From NCBI RefSeq assembly GCF_905220365.1, contig NC_061130.1, positions 10,671,501-10,735,500 on the forward strand: 64,000 nucleotides of DNA, read 5' to 3'. Under the pieces are notes generated by a model, which made no database searches, was not told where the DNA came from, and was given only the letters and a program-made list of their open reading frames with translations. Source of the DNA: Vanessa cardui. Taxonomy: Eukaryota > Arthropoda > Insecta > Lepidoptera > Nymphalidae. A program made the position numbers and the translations under genes. Within the stretch, counting starts at the first letter, position 1. Each line of letters opens with the position of its first letter. Positions 55,701-63,930 of the stretch are shown here, one piece after another.

Positions 55701-58700
55701 GACCTATCTAATGTTTCTAATGATATCACATTTGATGATTACTTGAAATCCACTGGATTAACTATATCCGAATATATTTTAGCCGTAAGAGCTACACTCA
55801 AACGACCAAAAATATTTTTGAAAAGAAAACCCAAAGATATCTTGTTAAATCCGTTTTGCAAAAAAATATTAGAACTACAGCAGGCGAATATGGATTGCCA
55901 GTTTATATTAGATCCTTTTGCATGTTCAGTTTATATTGTAGACTACATTAATAAAACTGACAGAGGTATGTCCAACTTACTTAGAGCTGCTGTAGAGGAA
56001 GCTAAAAATGGTAATGCAAATATAAAAGAATCTCTACGTGCGATATCTAAAGTGTTTCTCAATTCATCAGAAATTTCTGCGCAAGAAGCTATTTACTGCC
56101 TCGCAGGATTGCCTTTGTCTCGTGCCAGCGAAGCTGATATTTATATTAATACGGGTCATCCAAACGAACGAGTAGGTATTCTAAAGCCGATGGAAACATT
56201 GAAGTCATTGAATGCTTCCTCTACTGATATATTTCAAAAAAATTTGTTAGACCATTACATCAATCGACCACAGGATGATTATTTCGAAAGAATGAGCTTG
56301 GCATATTTTGCTGCCTATTATACCTATTCAACTAAGCTATCAAAATCGTACGAGAATGAAAATATGGAAGAAAATACCGAAGATAGAACAACTGGTAGCT
56401 GGATACAATTATTAAATAATGACGGCTACATACGAAGAAGATTAAAGCCTAAAATAATACGTTTTCGACGATATAATCGTGAGCAGGACCCAGATAACTT
56501 TTATAGAGAGCAGATTATGTTATATGTACCTTGGAGGAATGAAGAGTCAGAGCTTGTAAATGACGAATTAAATTTAGAAGAAATTTTCCTCAATAAATGT
56601 AATATGATAAAATCAGAAAGTATACAGTTCAATTCCTTAGGAGGGCCAGAAGAATTTGAAGCGTTATTAGCAGCGGTTCGAAATGCAGAAAATGATGATG
56701 AAGAAAATGATAACAATCGAGCTGAAGCAAGAGCCTGTGCTCTAGGTGAATATGAATTGGAGACCCAAGAAATTGATCCCGACCATTGTTTGCAATTACA
56801 AGGGGAACAAGGCAATGACTTGATATGTAGAGTAATTGCTCAACCATTATTAATGAACGAAGATCATGTGCTCGCATTACTAAGAATGTTGAATAGTGAC
56901 CAAAGAAATTTTGTTTTGCACCTAGGAAATCTGTTCACGCAACAATTAGAGCTCCCATTTTATTATTTTGTCAGCGGCGGTGCTGGAGTTGGTAAAAGCT
57001 TGCTGATAAAGGCCCTTTATCAATATTTAATGTTAATCTTTAATCGTGAGCCTGGAACTAACCCAGATGAAATAAAAATATTACTTTGCGCCTTTACTGG
57101 CAAAGCCGCGTTTGGTATTGGAGGACAAACTGTTCACAACGCATTCTGTTTGCCAATTTCACAGTGTGGTAGTACTATGCCGTCTTTGTCGGCAGGCACG
57201 GCTAACACATTAGCTAGTAAGCTAGGTAAAGTTAAATTAATAATTTTAGACGAAATATCTATGTTGGGAAGTAGGACTTTCAATCAGATTAATCGCAGAT
57301 TACAGCAAATTTTTCATACAGACGTCCCGTTTGCTGGTAAATCTATTATTTCTGTAGGAGATTTTAATCAATTGCCGCCAGTTGGAGACAACTGGATTTT
57401 TCAGCCTAATACAGGACGTAATCCGATGGCAGTTCTAGCTGGTGCACCATTGTGGGAACCATTTCGGCTGTTTCCGATGACTAAAATAATGCGTCAGAGG
57501 GATGATCTCAATTTTGCTATTGCTTTGAATAACATGGCTACTGGTAATATGAATCACATTGATATTCAACTTATCAAGTCGCGGTGTTTCAAAATGAGCA
57601 GCTTACCTGCTGATGCTGATGGTGCTATACATTTATTTGCAAGTAACAAAGAAGTGGACAATTACAACAAACAAAAATTATCACTAATGAATACTGAAGG
57701 TTGTTCTGTCAAGGCTATAGACATAGTTTCCGGTTCACCCAATCCGATAGCAAAAAAAAAAGCATTACAATCAGTGAACGCATTACCAACAATGAAGACA
57801 TACGGCTTGCCTAAGATACTGTATGTGAAAATAAGTGCCCGATATATGATAACAGTAAATCTAGATACATCTGATGGACTAGTTAATGGCACTACAGGAT
57901 TACTGAAAGCTATAGAATATGGTCGCCATATCACTACTAATGAAAGAAGACCTTTGCGATTGTGGTTACAGTTTGATAACAATGTCGGTATTGCGACAAG
58001 GAATAAATTTGAGGTTCATACCCGGAATCACCATGCATATATAGAATCTCAGTGGACACCGCTAGAAACTTCTACGTATACAGTGAAACAATGGAAGTCA
58101 TCGAACCTCAAGGTACATCGGTCTCAATTTCCAGTAGTACCAGCTGAGGGAATGACGATTCATAAATCTCAAGGCTGCACTATGGAAAAAATAGTTGTTC
58201 ATTTGAGTAGAAATGTGAAGCGATCAATGTTATATGTAGCCTGTTCTCGAGCTACTTCAGCTAGTGGCCTTTATTTGGTTACATCAGATGGTAATTTCAA
58301 TCCCCCAGCAAAGGTATCAGAAAAAAGTGCAGTTCATTTGGAAATGATGAGACTGTTAGAAAATAAATTGATACCCCAGTTCGAAGTTTTACAGTCACCA
58401 GGAGATGAAATTCAAATAATCTTTCATAATGTACAATCATTGCGTAAACATTTACTAGATGTAAAAGCTGATTGTATAATTCATTCATCTCATATTACAT
58501 TATTCGTAGAAACTTGGGGCTCTCGAAGCGACAATTTTGAGTTGGAAGGTTTTGAGCAAGTGTGCAGAATAGACGGTCCCAATGTATTGAATGCAAATCC
58601 CGGAAGGGGTGCAATAGCATATATAAATTGTAATTACGTCAATGAATTAGATGACGGTTCCAATAAAGGTTTATTTATAGATAGTCCAGGAGGTGGACAC

Positions 58701-59048
58701 TGTGAATGTCTTCAATTCAAAGCATTTGGTGTTCAATTTTTAACCGTATATAAATCACCAAGATGTCTTCCGAAAATTGCAGTCGAATGTATTAAAAAGG
58801 CTATTAGTGCAAACGAAAAGATTATTATTGCCGGTGACTTTAATATTGATTTTAAGGACAAATCAAAAAATGAAATATCAGAATACCTTCTGTCACTCGG
58901 TCTTACTCCGCGTATTCAAGAATATACAACAAGACAAAATTCAACAATAGATAATATATTTAGTAATATCCCTCTCCAATCAGGGACCATTCATACTTTT
59001 TTTAGTTACCACAAACAAATTTGGGTCAGATTTAAAAAAAACATATAG
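52758..59048 (+). CDS. Helentron transposase: Ulp1-like protease, HUH Rep, Pif1 helicase, EEP endonuclease
   Basis: 2,096 residues from ATG 52758, no interruption. (1) Ulp1/C48-like cysteine protease: GHWVCVYY (His, about 79), VYDSL (Asp, about 94), a Gln upstream of IDCGLYA (Cys, about 134). (2) Arg-rich repeats of about 23 residues (316-391). (3) Zinc motifs CSCCGRLWHR (416) and CYTCHNN (461). (4) Helitron-like N and HUH Rep: FGVPTLFVTVS (781), HRGSPHAH (about 876), and YIVDYINK with two Tyr (about 1058). (5) SF1 helicase: GGAGVGKS (1407), ILDEIS (1496), GDFNQLPPVG (1534), HKSQGCT (1802). (6) Endonuclease: FHNVQSL (1888), FVETW, GDFNID (2026), ending SYH where SDH is expected (2082). It would nick, unwind and replay the element by rolling circle. 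The stop lies 9 bases before the inverted terminal 12-mer. Confidence 0.95.
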   Translation: MTSVQLSYNYLLDNGSYVEEDVVEEFNSLLRVVHGYQNRSVYEITTERLRQKALPVDPNSNFLQVLFRPDSDDFSKVGHWVCVYYSSHTLKVYDSLYKNLSEIQAEYLRKLFPYILENEIIFPVVQKQPNLIDCGLYAIAFSTSIVLGLDPCNIKFNVEFLRSHTLNILLTHRLTEFPSTVINRGGRPQNKYCGTKLERKRIGERNKKRRQKINKLSNCSQIEVLGKTVLSITIPVSYETLENPNCSYDQNAPINSNFSPVKSTSLIACKRKSSRILENNLKRERLSRCSDDTKNRKKERDKESKKLQRSVPRRRKTEQKRNTVSRRISRQDRTYRERERVLNTASHHILRQDPAYKTLEQERDTIAHRLSRKNPEYATRETEIRNIRNQNIENDWDKIEKQFFDSILHGHTSICSCCGRLWHRNSLKSLKVNHLSFFLDEVMRNIKLSTFSDNNNYMFCYTCHNNLKAGKIPRLAMSNGLLFPDIPDVLQKLTPLEERLVSPRHIFLKIVRKGQGLGYQHGLTGGVVNVPVDVNTMISALPRHPSDNHIITIELKRRMCYKHGRKERIRPDVIREAAKYLVQTDLFKKIGIKYDEEWIYDDQSDDENCLEKCTCDVLAQEEKNINPGNVETLLDNEKDVTITMAPGEGNQPRSLIYDEYMEELGFIKIHGGVERKFKINLSNSEIMKSEITRFDRRAMRADYLFTLLKKQQMLQLRNNILTCLRKKVNNSVPIIVSNLLKDEYLNNLIQHDDGYRVLCDVRNSPAHWENEKKKVLAMVRQFGVPTLFVTVSAAEAKWPELIKQLKKTVDKGEVSLKEARSISYEEKARLIQSDPFICVTFFETRLKELMKTWLVPSGPFGDNKISHQYHRIEFQHRGSPHAHIMLWIEGAPIYTPEDETSIENIIKFVDMIVSCDSNEISNDLVAIQTHKHTHTCHPKPDRPCRFGIPFFPMDKTRLLTELYKDDPSTAKWKKNSKKLKEDLSNVSNDITFDDYLKSTGLTISEYILAVRATLKRPKIFLKRKPKDILLNPFCKKILELQQANMDCQFILDPFACSVYIVDYINKTDRGMSNLLRAAVEEAKNGNANIKESLRAISKVFLNSSEISAQEAIYCLAGLPLSRASEADIYINTGHPNERVGILKPMETLKSLNASSTDIFQKNLLDHYINRPQDDYFERMSLAYFAAYYTYSTKLSKSYENENMEENTEDRTTGSWIQLLNNDGYIRRRLKPKIIRFRRYNREQDPDNFYREQIMLYVPWRNEESELVNDELNLEEIFLNKCNMIKSESIQFNSLGGPEEFEALLAAVRNAENDDEENDNNRAEARACALGEYELETQEIDPDHCLQLQGEQGNDLICRVIAQPLLMNEDHVLALLRMLNSDQRNFVLHLGNLFTQQLELPFYYFVSGGAGVGKSLLIKALYQYLMLIFNREPGTNPDEIKILLCAFTGKAAFGIGGQTVHNAFCLPISQCGSTMPSLSAGTANTLASKLGKVKLIILDEISMLGSRTFNQINRRLQQIFHTDVPFAGKSIISVGDFNQLPPVGDNWIFQPNTGRNPMAVLAGAPLWEPFRLFPMTKIMRQRDDLNFAIALNNMATGNMNHIDIQLIKSRCFKMSSLPADADGAIHLFASNKEVDNYNKQKLSLMNTEGCSVKAIDIVSGSPNPIAKKKALQSVNALPTMKTYGLPKILYVKISARYMITVNLDTSDGLVNGTTGLLKAIEYGRHITTNERRPLRLWLQFDNNVGIATRNKFEVHTRNHHAYIESQWTPLETSTYTVKQWKSSNLKVHRSQFPVVPAEGMTIHKSQGCTMEKIVVHLSRNVKRSMLYVACSRATSASGLYLVTSDGNFNPPAKVSEKSAVHLEMMRLLENKLIPQFEVLQSPGDEIQIIFHNVQSLRKHLLDVKADCIIHSSHITLFVETWGSRSDNFELEGFEQVCRIDGPNVLNANPGRGAIAYINCNYVNELDDGSNKGLFIDSPGGGHCECLQFKAFGVQFLTVYKSPRCLPKIAVECIKKAISANEKIIIAGDFNIDFKDKSKNEISEYLLSLGLTPRIQEYTTRQNSTIDNIFSNIPLQSGTIHTFFSYHKQIWVRFKKNI

Positions 59049-59056
59049 GTAACATC

Positions 59057-59099
59057 GTACGGAACCCTCTTCACGCGAGTTCAACTCGCACTTGCCCCC
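59057..59099 (+). repeat. Helentron 3' terminus: inverted 12-mer plus hairpin
   Basis: GTACGGAACCCT (59057-59068) mirrors the 5' end. GCGAGTT C AACTCGC (59075-59089) is a perfect 7-bp stem with a single-base loop, followed by ACTTGCCCCC and a 12-T run. Hairpins near the 3' end are the usual stop signal for rolling-circle transposition. Confidence 0.9.
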
Positions 59100-60143
59100 T
59101 TTTTTTTTTTTATTATAAAGGATATTTTTTAAGGGTAGTTTGGTGAAAGTTTGGTAAGGTTCTGAGCATAGGATCCATGACAAATTAAGTGAACGGGAGG
59201 GAACGGAACAATTCTGAGGAGCACGTAAGCAATACTCGGTCGAATCTTTTATTAATGGGTTACTTGGATATTTGAATTACCTTCCGGAACGTGGTTATGT
59301 TCATGTCATTATCATAATCGAATATTATAATCAACTAGCGACCCGCCCCGACTTCACACGGGTGCAATACTGATACTAAATATACTAAAGAATTTGTTTA
59401 TTTACGACATCACATTGCAAACTTCTAAAATTGTCCGTGTTTCTTTACTATATTGTTCATTTATTATATACACAAACTTTCCCCTTGAATTACACTATCT
59501 ATTAAAAAAAACCGCATCAAAATCCGTTGCGGAGTTTTAAAGATATAGGGACAGAGAAAGCGACTTTGTTTCATACTATGTATTGACGGAACTCCTAAAC
59601 GGCTTAGAGTTAGGGTGCGATTTGGGGCAGAATTTCTTACTGTCTTTAATCAGATTTTGTGTATATGATGTGATGTGACGATGTGACGACATAGCACACG
59701 AATAGCTCTTTTGCAAAGTTTTTTTACTGAGGTCGATTATAGCTCTTTCGAGGGTGGTACCTTGTAGTTTATGCCGCATGACGTATTAAATCCGCATTTT
59801 CGAAAGTCTATTTTTGCTTTATTCGAAAGTTTCTTTTGAAATTGTCCCCGAAGTATTTTCTGATTCATATAAACGGCACGCTTAATCTATCCATATTAAG
59901 AAAAAAGTATTCTCGTATTGCTTTTTTGATAGATATAGTATAGGGTTGGCTGACACCGGCTCCAAATATAACAATAACTATAACTACGTTATATAATCGT
60001 AAATCGACTTTTAAGTAGCCTAATATTTTTCATTTCATTTTACCTAGGAGGACTCTCAAAAATGTGTTAAATAAGCAATTATTTTTATTAATTTTTAGTG
60101 CATTTTTATTTGTTTTAAAATAGTGTTTTGTTTGAAGTCGGTT
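59100..60143 (+). repeat. Family X, copy c, right part
   Basis: Resumes X exactly after the Helentron (ATTATAAAGG onward) and matches 38350-39150. This includes the hairpin module at 59335-59580 and its GACCCGCCCCGACTTCACACG start. From 59907 it continues into one arm of the fold-back seen at 39168-39764 and ends GAAGTCGGTT at 60134-60143. Confidence 0.85.
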
Positions 60144-60411
60144 TTTCTTTTTGTTAAAATTTTATTTATATTTTTACAATGCTAATTAAAAATGAGTAAA
60201 TACCCATTTTAGTTTTCTGGATATTTTAGCCCTAAGAGGTGAAATCAGAGTTTCGAATATAGATTAATCCGGAAGTCCGCCATCTTTAAAGTTAGAAAAA
60301 TGAAACTGTATGTATTTTTGGGAAACAGGTTAGAAATGAGTAGATATTTATTTAAGCATTTTTGGATATTCTACCCGTAAGGGTTGAAAAAGTGGTTGAA
60401 TGTCATATATA
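60144..60411. other. Older repeat flanking X copy c
   Basis: Contains ATTAAAAATGAGT (60185-60197), also found at 50366-50378 on the other side, and a GTTAGAAAAATGAAA block like 50327-50345. Non-coding. Confidence 0.5.
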
Positions 60412-60439
60412 GGTTAGTCTTCCAATCCAATCCAATCCA

Positions 60440-63100
60440 TCAGCCCATTTCCGTCCACTGCTGGACATAGGCCTCTCCAATTGCACGCCACTGAGATCGT
60501 TCTTGGGCTGCTCGCATCCAGCTCCTGCCAGCCGTCTTGCGTAAGTCGTCACTCCACCGTGCCCGAGGACGTCCTACACTACGTTTGCCGAGACGCGGTC
60601 TCCACTCTAGAACACGTTTCCCCCAACGGTTATCGGTTCTGCAGCAAATATGGCCAGCCCACTGCCACTTCAGCTTACTAATCCGGTGGGCTATGTCGAT
60701 GACTTTGGTTCTCTGGCGGATCGCCTCATTTCTGATGCGATCCCGCAGAGAAACGCCGAGCATAGCCCTTTCCATAGCACGCTGAGCGACTTTAAACTGG
60801 TGGACCAGCCTTGCCGTGAGTGTCCACGTTTCGGCTCCGTATGTCATGACGGGTAGGACGCACTGGTTAAAGACTTTCGTCTTAAGGCACTGTGGGATCG
60901 ACGATGTAAAGATTCGACGTAATTTTCCAAACGCTGCCCAACCTAGCTGAATTCTTCTATTCACCTCGTCCTCAAGGTTGTTTCTACCAAATCGCAGAGT
61001 CTGCCCAAGGTAGACATATTTTTGAACAACTTCGAGGACGGTACCGTGTATCGCAATCGGTTCCGGTAGAACATGTTCATTGAACATGACCTTGGTTTTA
61101 TCCAAGTTCATCCGTAGGCCGATACGCATAGAAGAATCAGCCAGATCGTGCAGCATTTGTTGTAGGTCCTGCAGCGTTTCTGCTACGATGACGATGTCGT
61201 CCGCGAATCTCAAGTGAGAGATGTATTCGCCATTGATGTTGATGCCACGTCCTTTCCAGTTCAGCGTCTTGAACATATCCCCCATTGCATTAGTGAACAA
61301 TTTGGGGGAAATAACGTCTCCTTGTCTCACTCCTCGATGCAATGGTATGGGATTTGTTTGCTGATTCTGTACTCGGACGGACATGGTGGCGGCTTCGTAG
61401 AGACATCTCATCACTTGGATATATCGCCAATCCACTTGGCAACGCTGCAGGGACTCCAGAACAGCCCAGATTTCAACCGAGTCAAAGGCCTTCTCATAGT
61501 CCACGAATGCAAGACACAGGGGCCGATTATACTCTTGGGACTTCTGTATAATCTGCCGCACTGTGTGGATGTGGTCTATGGTGGCGTATCCGGTCCGAAA
61601 CCCGGCCTGTTCCGGGGGTTGGAATTCGTCGAATCTTCGTGCAAGACGGTTCGTGATCACTCTTGAAAACAGCTTATAGACGTGACTCAGTAGGGATATG
61701 GGACGATAGTTCTTCAGCAGGGTTTTATCTCCCTTTTTGAAGAACAGGACGACCACACTCCTACTCCACGCCTCCGGAGTTCTCCCTTCGAAGAGGACAG
61801 AGTTAAAAAGCTTTTGGAGTTCCTTGAGTACCGGATTACCTCCTGCTTTTAATAACTCTATAGTAATACCGTCCTCTCCAGGGGCTTTTCCATTTTTAAG
61901 CTGTTTAAGAGCAATCTCGATTTCGCCAACACTGACTTCAGGCAGGTCTTCTGAGAAATGGCGTCTTAATGTAGCTCTAGAATCGTCATTTTCGGGATCA
62001 GGTCGAGGTGCATGCGATGCGTATAATTGGCCGTAGAAGTCCTCTACTTCCGAAAGAACTGCCGTCTTGGAAGAAACGACTTCTCCACTTGATGTGGTCA
62101 ACTTCGTCAGGTGGCTCCTTCCAAGAGATTGTACGAACACCTTAGACCCCCGATTCTGCTCGATTGCTCTTTCAATCGTAAGAGTATTGAAGCACCGGAG
62201 GTCGTGTCGTACGCGCTTGCTGATCTCTCGGTTTAGTTGCCGCTTCTCTGACGAAGTGACAGGTGGGTTTTCACGTCGTTTCATCATTAGCCCTAAGGTC
62301 TCTTCTGAAAGTTTGGACTTCCTGCCCTTACGCTGCATGCCACAAAATCTTGTACCTTCTTCCCTGAGAATTCGAACTACACTTCCAAATCCATGGGGTC
62401 CTACTACCGATTCGCTGCAATTCTGTACTCCCACTTTAGCGTTAAAGTCCCCCATGACAACGTTGTAGTGGGTTTTCGTGGTGAAGTGGAGGGCCCTCGA
62501 TATATCATCGAACAATTCTTCCACTTCATCGTCCGAGTGTGTCGAGGTCGGTGCGTACGCTTGCACTACCTTGAGGCTGTACCTCTCGGTGAGCTTTATT
62601 ACGAGGTACTCAACCCTGTTCGACACACTGGAGATTTCCACAACGTTGTCAGCTAGGGACTTATTTACCAGAAACCCAACGCCACCTTGGGATTGTTGGT
62701 CTCCCTCTCGGAAGTACATTAGGTGGCCCGAATCGAGGGTTACGGTGTCCTCTCCCTCTCTCCGGACTTCACATAACCCTAATATGTGCCACCTAATTTT
62801 CCCAAGTTCTACCTCAAGTTGCGCCAGATGCGAGTCAAGCCGTAGCGTGCGTCCGTTGTACGTCGCAAGGGTCAGTCGTTTGTGGTGGCCTCCCGTAGCC
62901 CGGTGATTCTTAGCACCCCCCGTCCCGCCGTTACCATCATCGCCACCATGGCGAGGAATAGCGGGGCTGCCGGAAACTGGGGGCCGTGGCTTGTGTGAGT
63001 GCTGCATATAGAGAATATTGGCCATAATCGCCACGCTGGGCAGGCGTGTTGGCGATCGCAGAACGTAGCTACTCGCACCGGTGACGCTGCTGCGCGTCAT
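60440..63100 (-). CDS. RTE-type endonuclease/reverse transcriptase with an in-frame endonuclease deletion
   Basis: 886 residues from ATG 63100, stop 60440-60442. Endonuclease start: LATYNGRTL, LGLCEVR (catalytic Glu), GVGFLVNKS and GDFNAKVG (about 216). Just after GPHGFGS the sequence jumps to KGRKSKLSEETLGLM, which belongs to the linker before the RT. Some 100 residues with the W-SP, QIDY and SDH motifs are absent. RT is complete by motif: YRPISLLS (about 463), AGFRTGYAT, FVDYEKAFDS, GVRQGDVISPKLF, FADDIVIV (about 631). The C-terminus GRPRARWSDDLR is typical of RTE. The frame stays open, so an RT-only protein could still be made. Confidence 0.88.
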   Translation of the reverse strand: MTRSSVTGASSYVLRSPTRLPSVAIMANILYMQHSHKPRPPVSGSPAIPRHGGDDGNGGTGGAKNHRATGGHHKRLTLATYNGRTLRLDSHLAQLEVELGKIRWHILGLCEVRREGEDTVTLDSGHLMYFREGDQQSQGGVGFLVNKSLADNVVEISSVSNRVEYLVIKLTERYSLKVVQAYAPTSTHSDDEVEELFDDISRALHFTTKTHYNVVMGDFNAKVGVQNCSESVVGPHGFGSVVRILREEGTRFCGMQRKGRKSKLSEETLGLMMKRRENPPVTSSEKRQLNREISKRVRHDLRCFNTLTIERAIEQNRGSKVFVQSLGRSHLTKLTTSSGEVVSSKTAVLSEVEDFYGQLYASHAPRPDPENDDSRATLRRHFSEDLPEVSVGEIEIALKQLKNGKAPGEDGITIELLKAGGNPVLKELQKLFNSVLFEGRTPEAWSRSVVVLFFKKGDKTLLKNYRPISLLSHVYKLFSRVITNRLARRFDEFQPPEQAGFRTGYATIDHIHTVRQIIQKSQEYNRPLCLAFVDYEKAFDSVEIWAVLESLQRCQVDWRYIQVMRCLYEAATMSVRVQNQQTNPIPLHRGVRQGDVISPKLFTNAMGDMFKTLNWKGRGININGEYISHLRFADDIVIVAETLQDLQQMLHDLADSSMRIGLRMNLDKTKVMFNEHVLPEPIAIHGTVLEVVQKYVYLGQTLRFGRNNLEDEVNRRIQLGWAAFGKLRRIFTSSIPQCLKTKVFNQCVLPVMTYGAETWTLTARLVHQFKVAQRAMERAMLGVSLRDRIRNEAIRQRTKVIDIAHRISKLKWQWAGHICCRTDNRWGKRVLEWRPRLGKRSVGRPRARWSDDLRKTAGRSWMRAAQERSQWRAIGEAYVQQWTEMG

Positions 63101-63248
63101 CGGCCTGTGGTATTTAGCTACGTTTATTTTGATGGTTATACCGCCATCATTCGGTCGCCAGAGCCTCGTTTGCTAGTTGGCAGGATGCACCACGGGCAGG
63201 TGAGGTTGGCTTGGGGCGCTAAGATGTAATTTGCGCCCCCTTACATCC
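63101..63248 (-). other. 5' UTR of the RTE element
   Basis: GC-rich 148 bases between the target duplication and the ATG. The element strand begins GATGTAAGGGGGCGCAAATT. Confidence 0.6.
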
Positions 63249-63322
63249 GGTTAGTCTTAAAGTCTATCATTTTTAAGTTAGTTAAGGTTAGTCTTAAAGT
63301 CTATCATTTTTAAGTTAGGAGA
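63249..63322. repeat. 37-bp tandem duplication at the RTE 5' junction
   Basis: GGTTAGTCTTAAAGTCTATC... begins at 63249 and again at 63286, with 34 or more matching bases. With 60412-60421 the GGTTAGTCTT motif occurs three times. The extra unit may have arisen during insertion or may predate it. Confidence 0.9.
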
Positions 63323-63608
63323 CTGTCGTGACAATAATGTTACTGAGAGATTTAAGACCTCCTAAATTATGCAACGGCACTAGACTCTAGTTACGGCACT
63401 CCATCGAAATGTCATAGGGGCTGCAGTAATCACTTGATGATGGATGGATAGATGAAAAACAGTGTATTATATCTTTTCAGTTCAAAAGAGTACAGTTTGC
63501 GCTTAAAGTACTAATCAAAGCACAAGGTCAATGGACTGCATGGAAATGAAAGAACCACCAGTGTTCTTTACAAAGAGGTCTTAAATTAACGTAATATTTT
63601 AAATTAGT
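63323..63608. other. Unassigned spacer
   Basis: No ORF or repeat family recognised. Confidence 0.5.
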
Positions 63609-63867
63609 CAACAACAACAACAGCAGCCTGTTAATTTCCCACTCCTCTCCCTTGGAGGAGAAGTTTTGTAACATATTCCAATACGTTGTTTCAATACGGG
63701 TTGGTGGAATATACGTGTGGCAGAATTTCTATGAAATTAGACATATGCAGGTTTCCTCGCTGTTTTCCGTCGCACATTAATATAAAATATATGGTGCTTG
63801 CCTGGGTTTGAATCTGAAATCATCTGTTAAGATGCACGCGTTTTAACCACTGGGCTATCTCAGCTCT
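63609..63867 (-). repeat. tRNA-derived SINE, diverged copy
   Basis: AAC-repeat tail at 63609, worn body, and tRNA-like head ending 63867 on the minus strand. Small deletions relative to the 1420-1728 copy. Confidence 0.8.
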
Positions 63868-63905
63868 TAAAAAAAGTCTGTAAAGTTATTTATAACCATA
63901 TTTCT

Positions 63906-63930
63906 CGCGAGCAAAGTCGCGGGCAACTAG
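63906..63930 (+). mobile_element. Canonical Helitron 3' terminus
   Basis: CGCGAGCAAAGTCGCGGGCAACTAG: a CGCG...CGCG hairpin, then CTAG with T following (63931), the Helitron1 3' signature. The matching 5' end was not found; the nearby SINE may lie inside the element. Confidence 0.65.

Larger units (their letters stand above)
50623..59099 (+). mobile_element. Autonomous Helentron (Helitron2-type), full length
   Basis: An 8.48-kb rolling-circle transposon set in a T-run of family X. Its limits come from comparison with uninterrupted X copies at 38340-38352 and about 800-830 (minus). The 5' end is AGGGTTCCGTAC, which also pairs with ACGGAACCCT at 50649-50658. The same 12-mer recurs inverted at 59057-59068, 31 bases inside the 3' end, the asymmetric terminal inverted repeat typical of Helentrons. 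A 7-bp 3' hairpin is at 59075-59089. T-runs on both sides fit the T-rich target preference. One intact giant ORF. Confidence 0.92.
60422..63248 (-). mobile_element. RTE-type non-LTR retrotransposon with target duplication
   Basis: Bounded by a 10-bp duplication GGTTAGTCTT at 60412-60421 and 63249-63258. On the minus strand it runs from 63248 through a 148-base 5' UTR, one ORF and a TTGGA-repeat tail (60438-60422) instead of poly-A, as RTE elements do. GC-rich against its flanks. The endonuclease domain has an internal deletion, so this copy is probably unable to move on its own. Confidence 0.9.

Noticed and set aside
50385..60143. Treating 50385-60143 as one large transposon
   Set aside because: Uninterrupted copies of the flanks at 38 kb and at 1-885 show that the flanks are a separate repeat and that only 50623-59099 is the Helentron.
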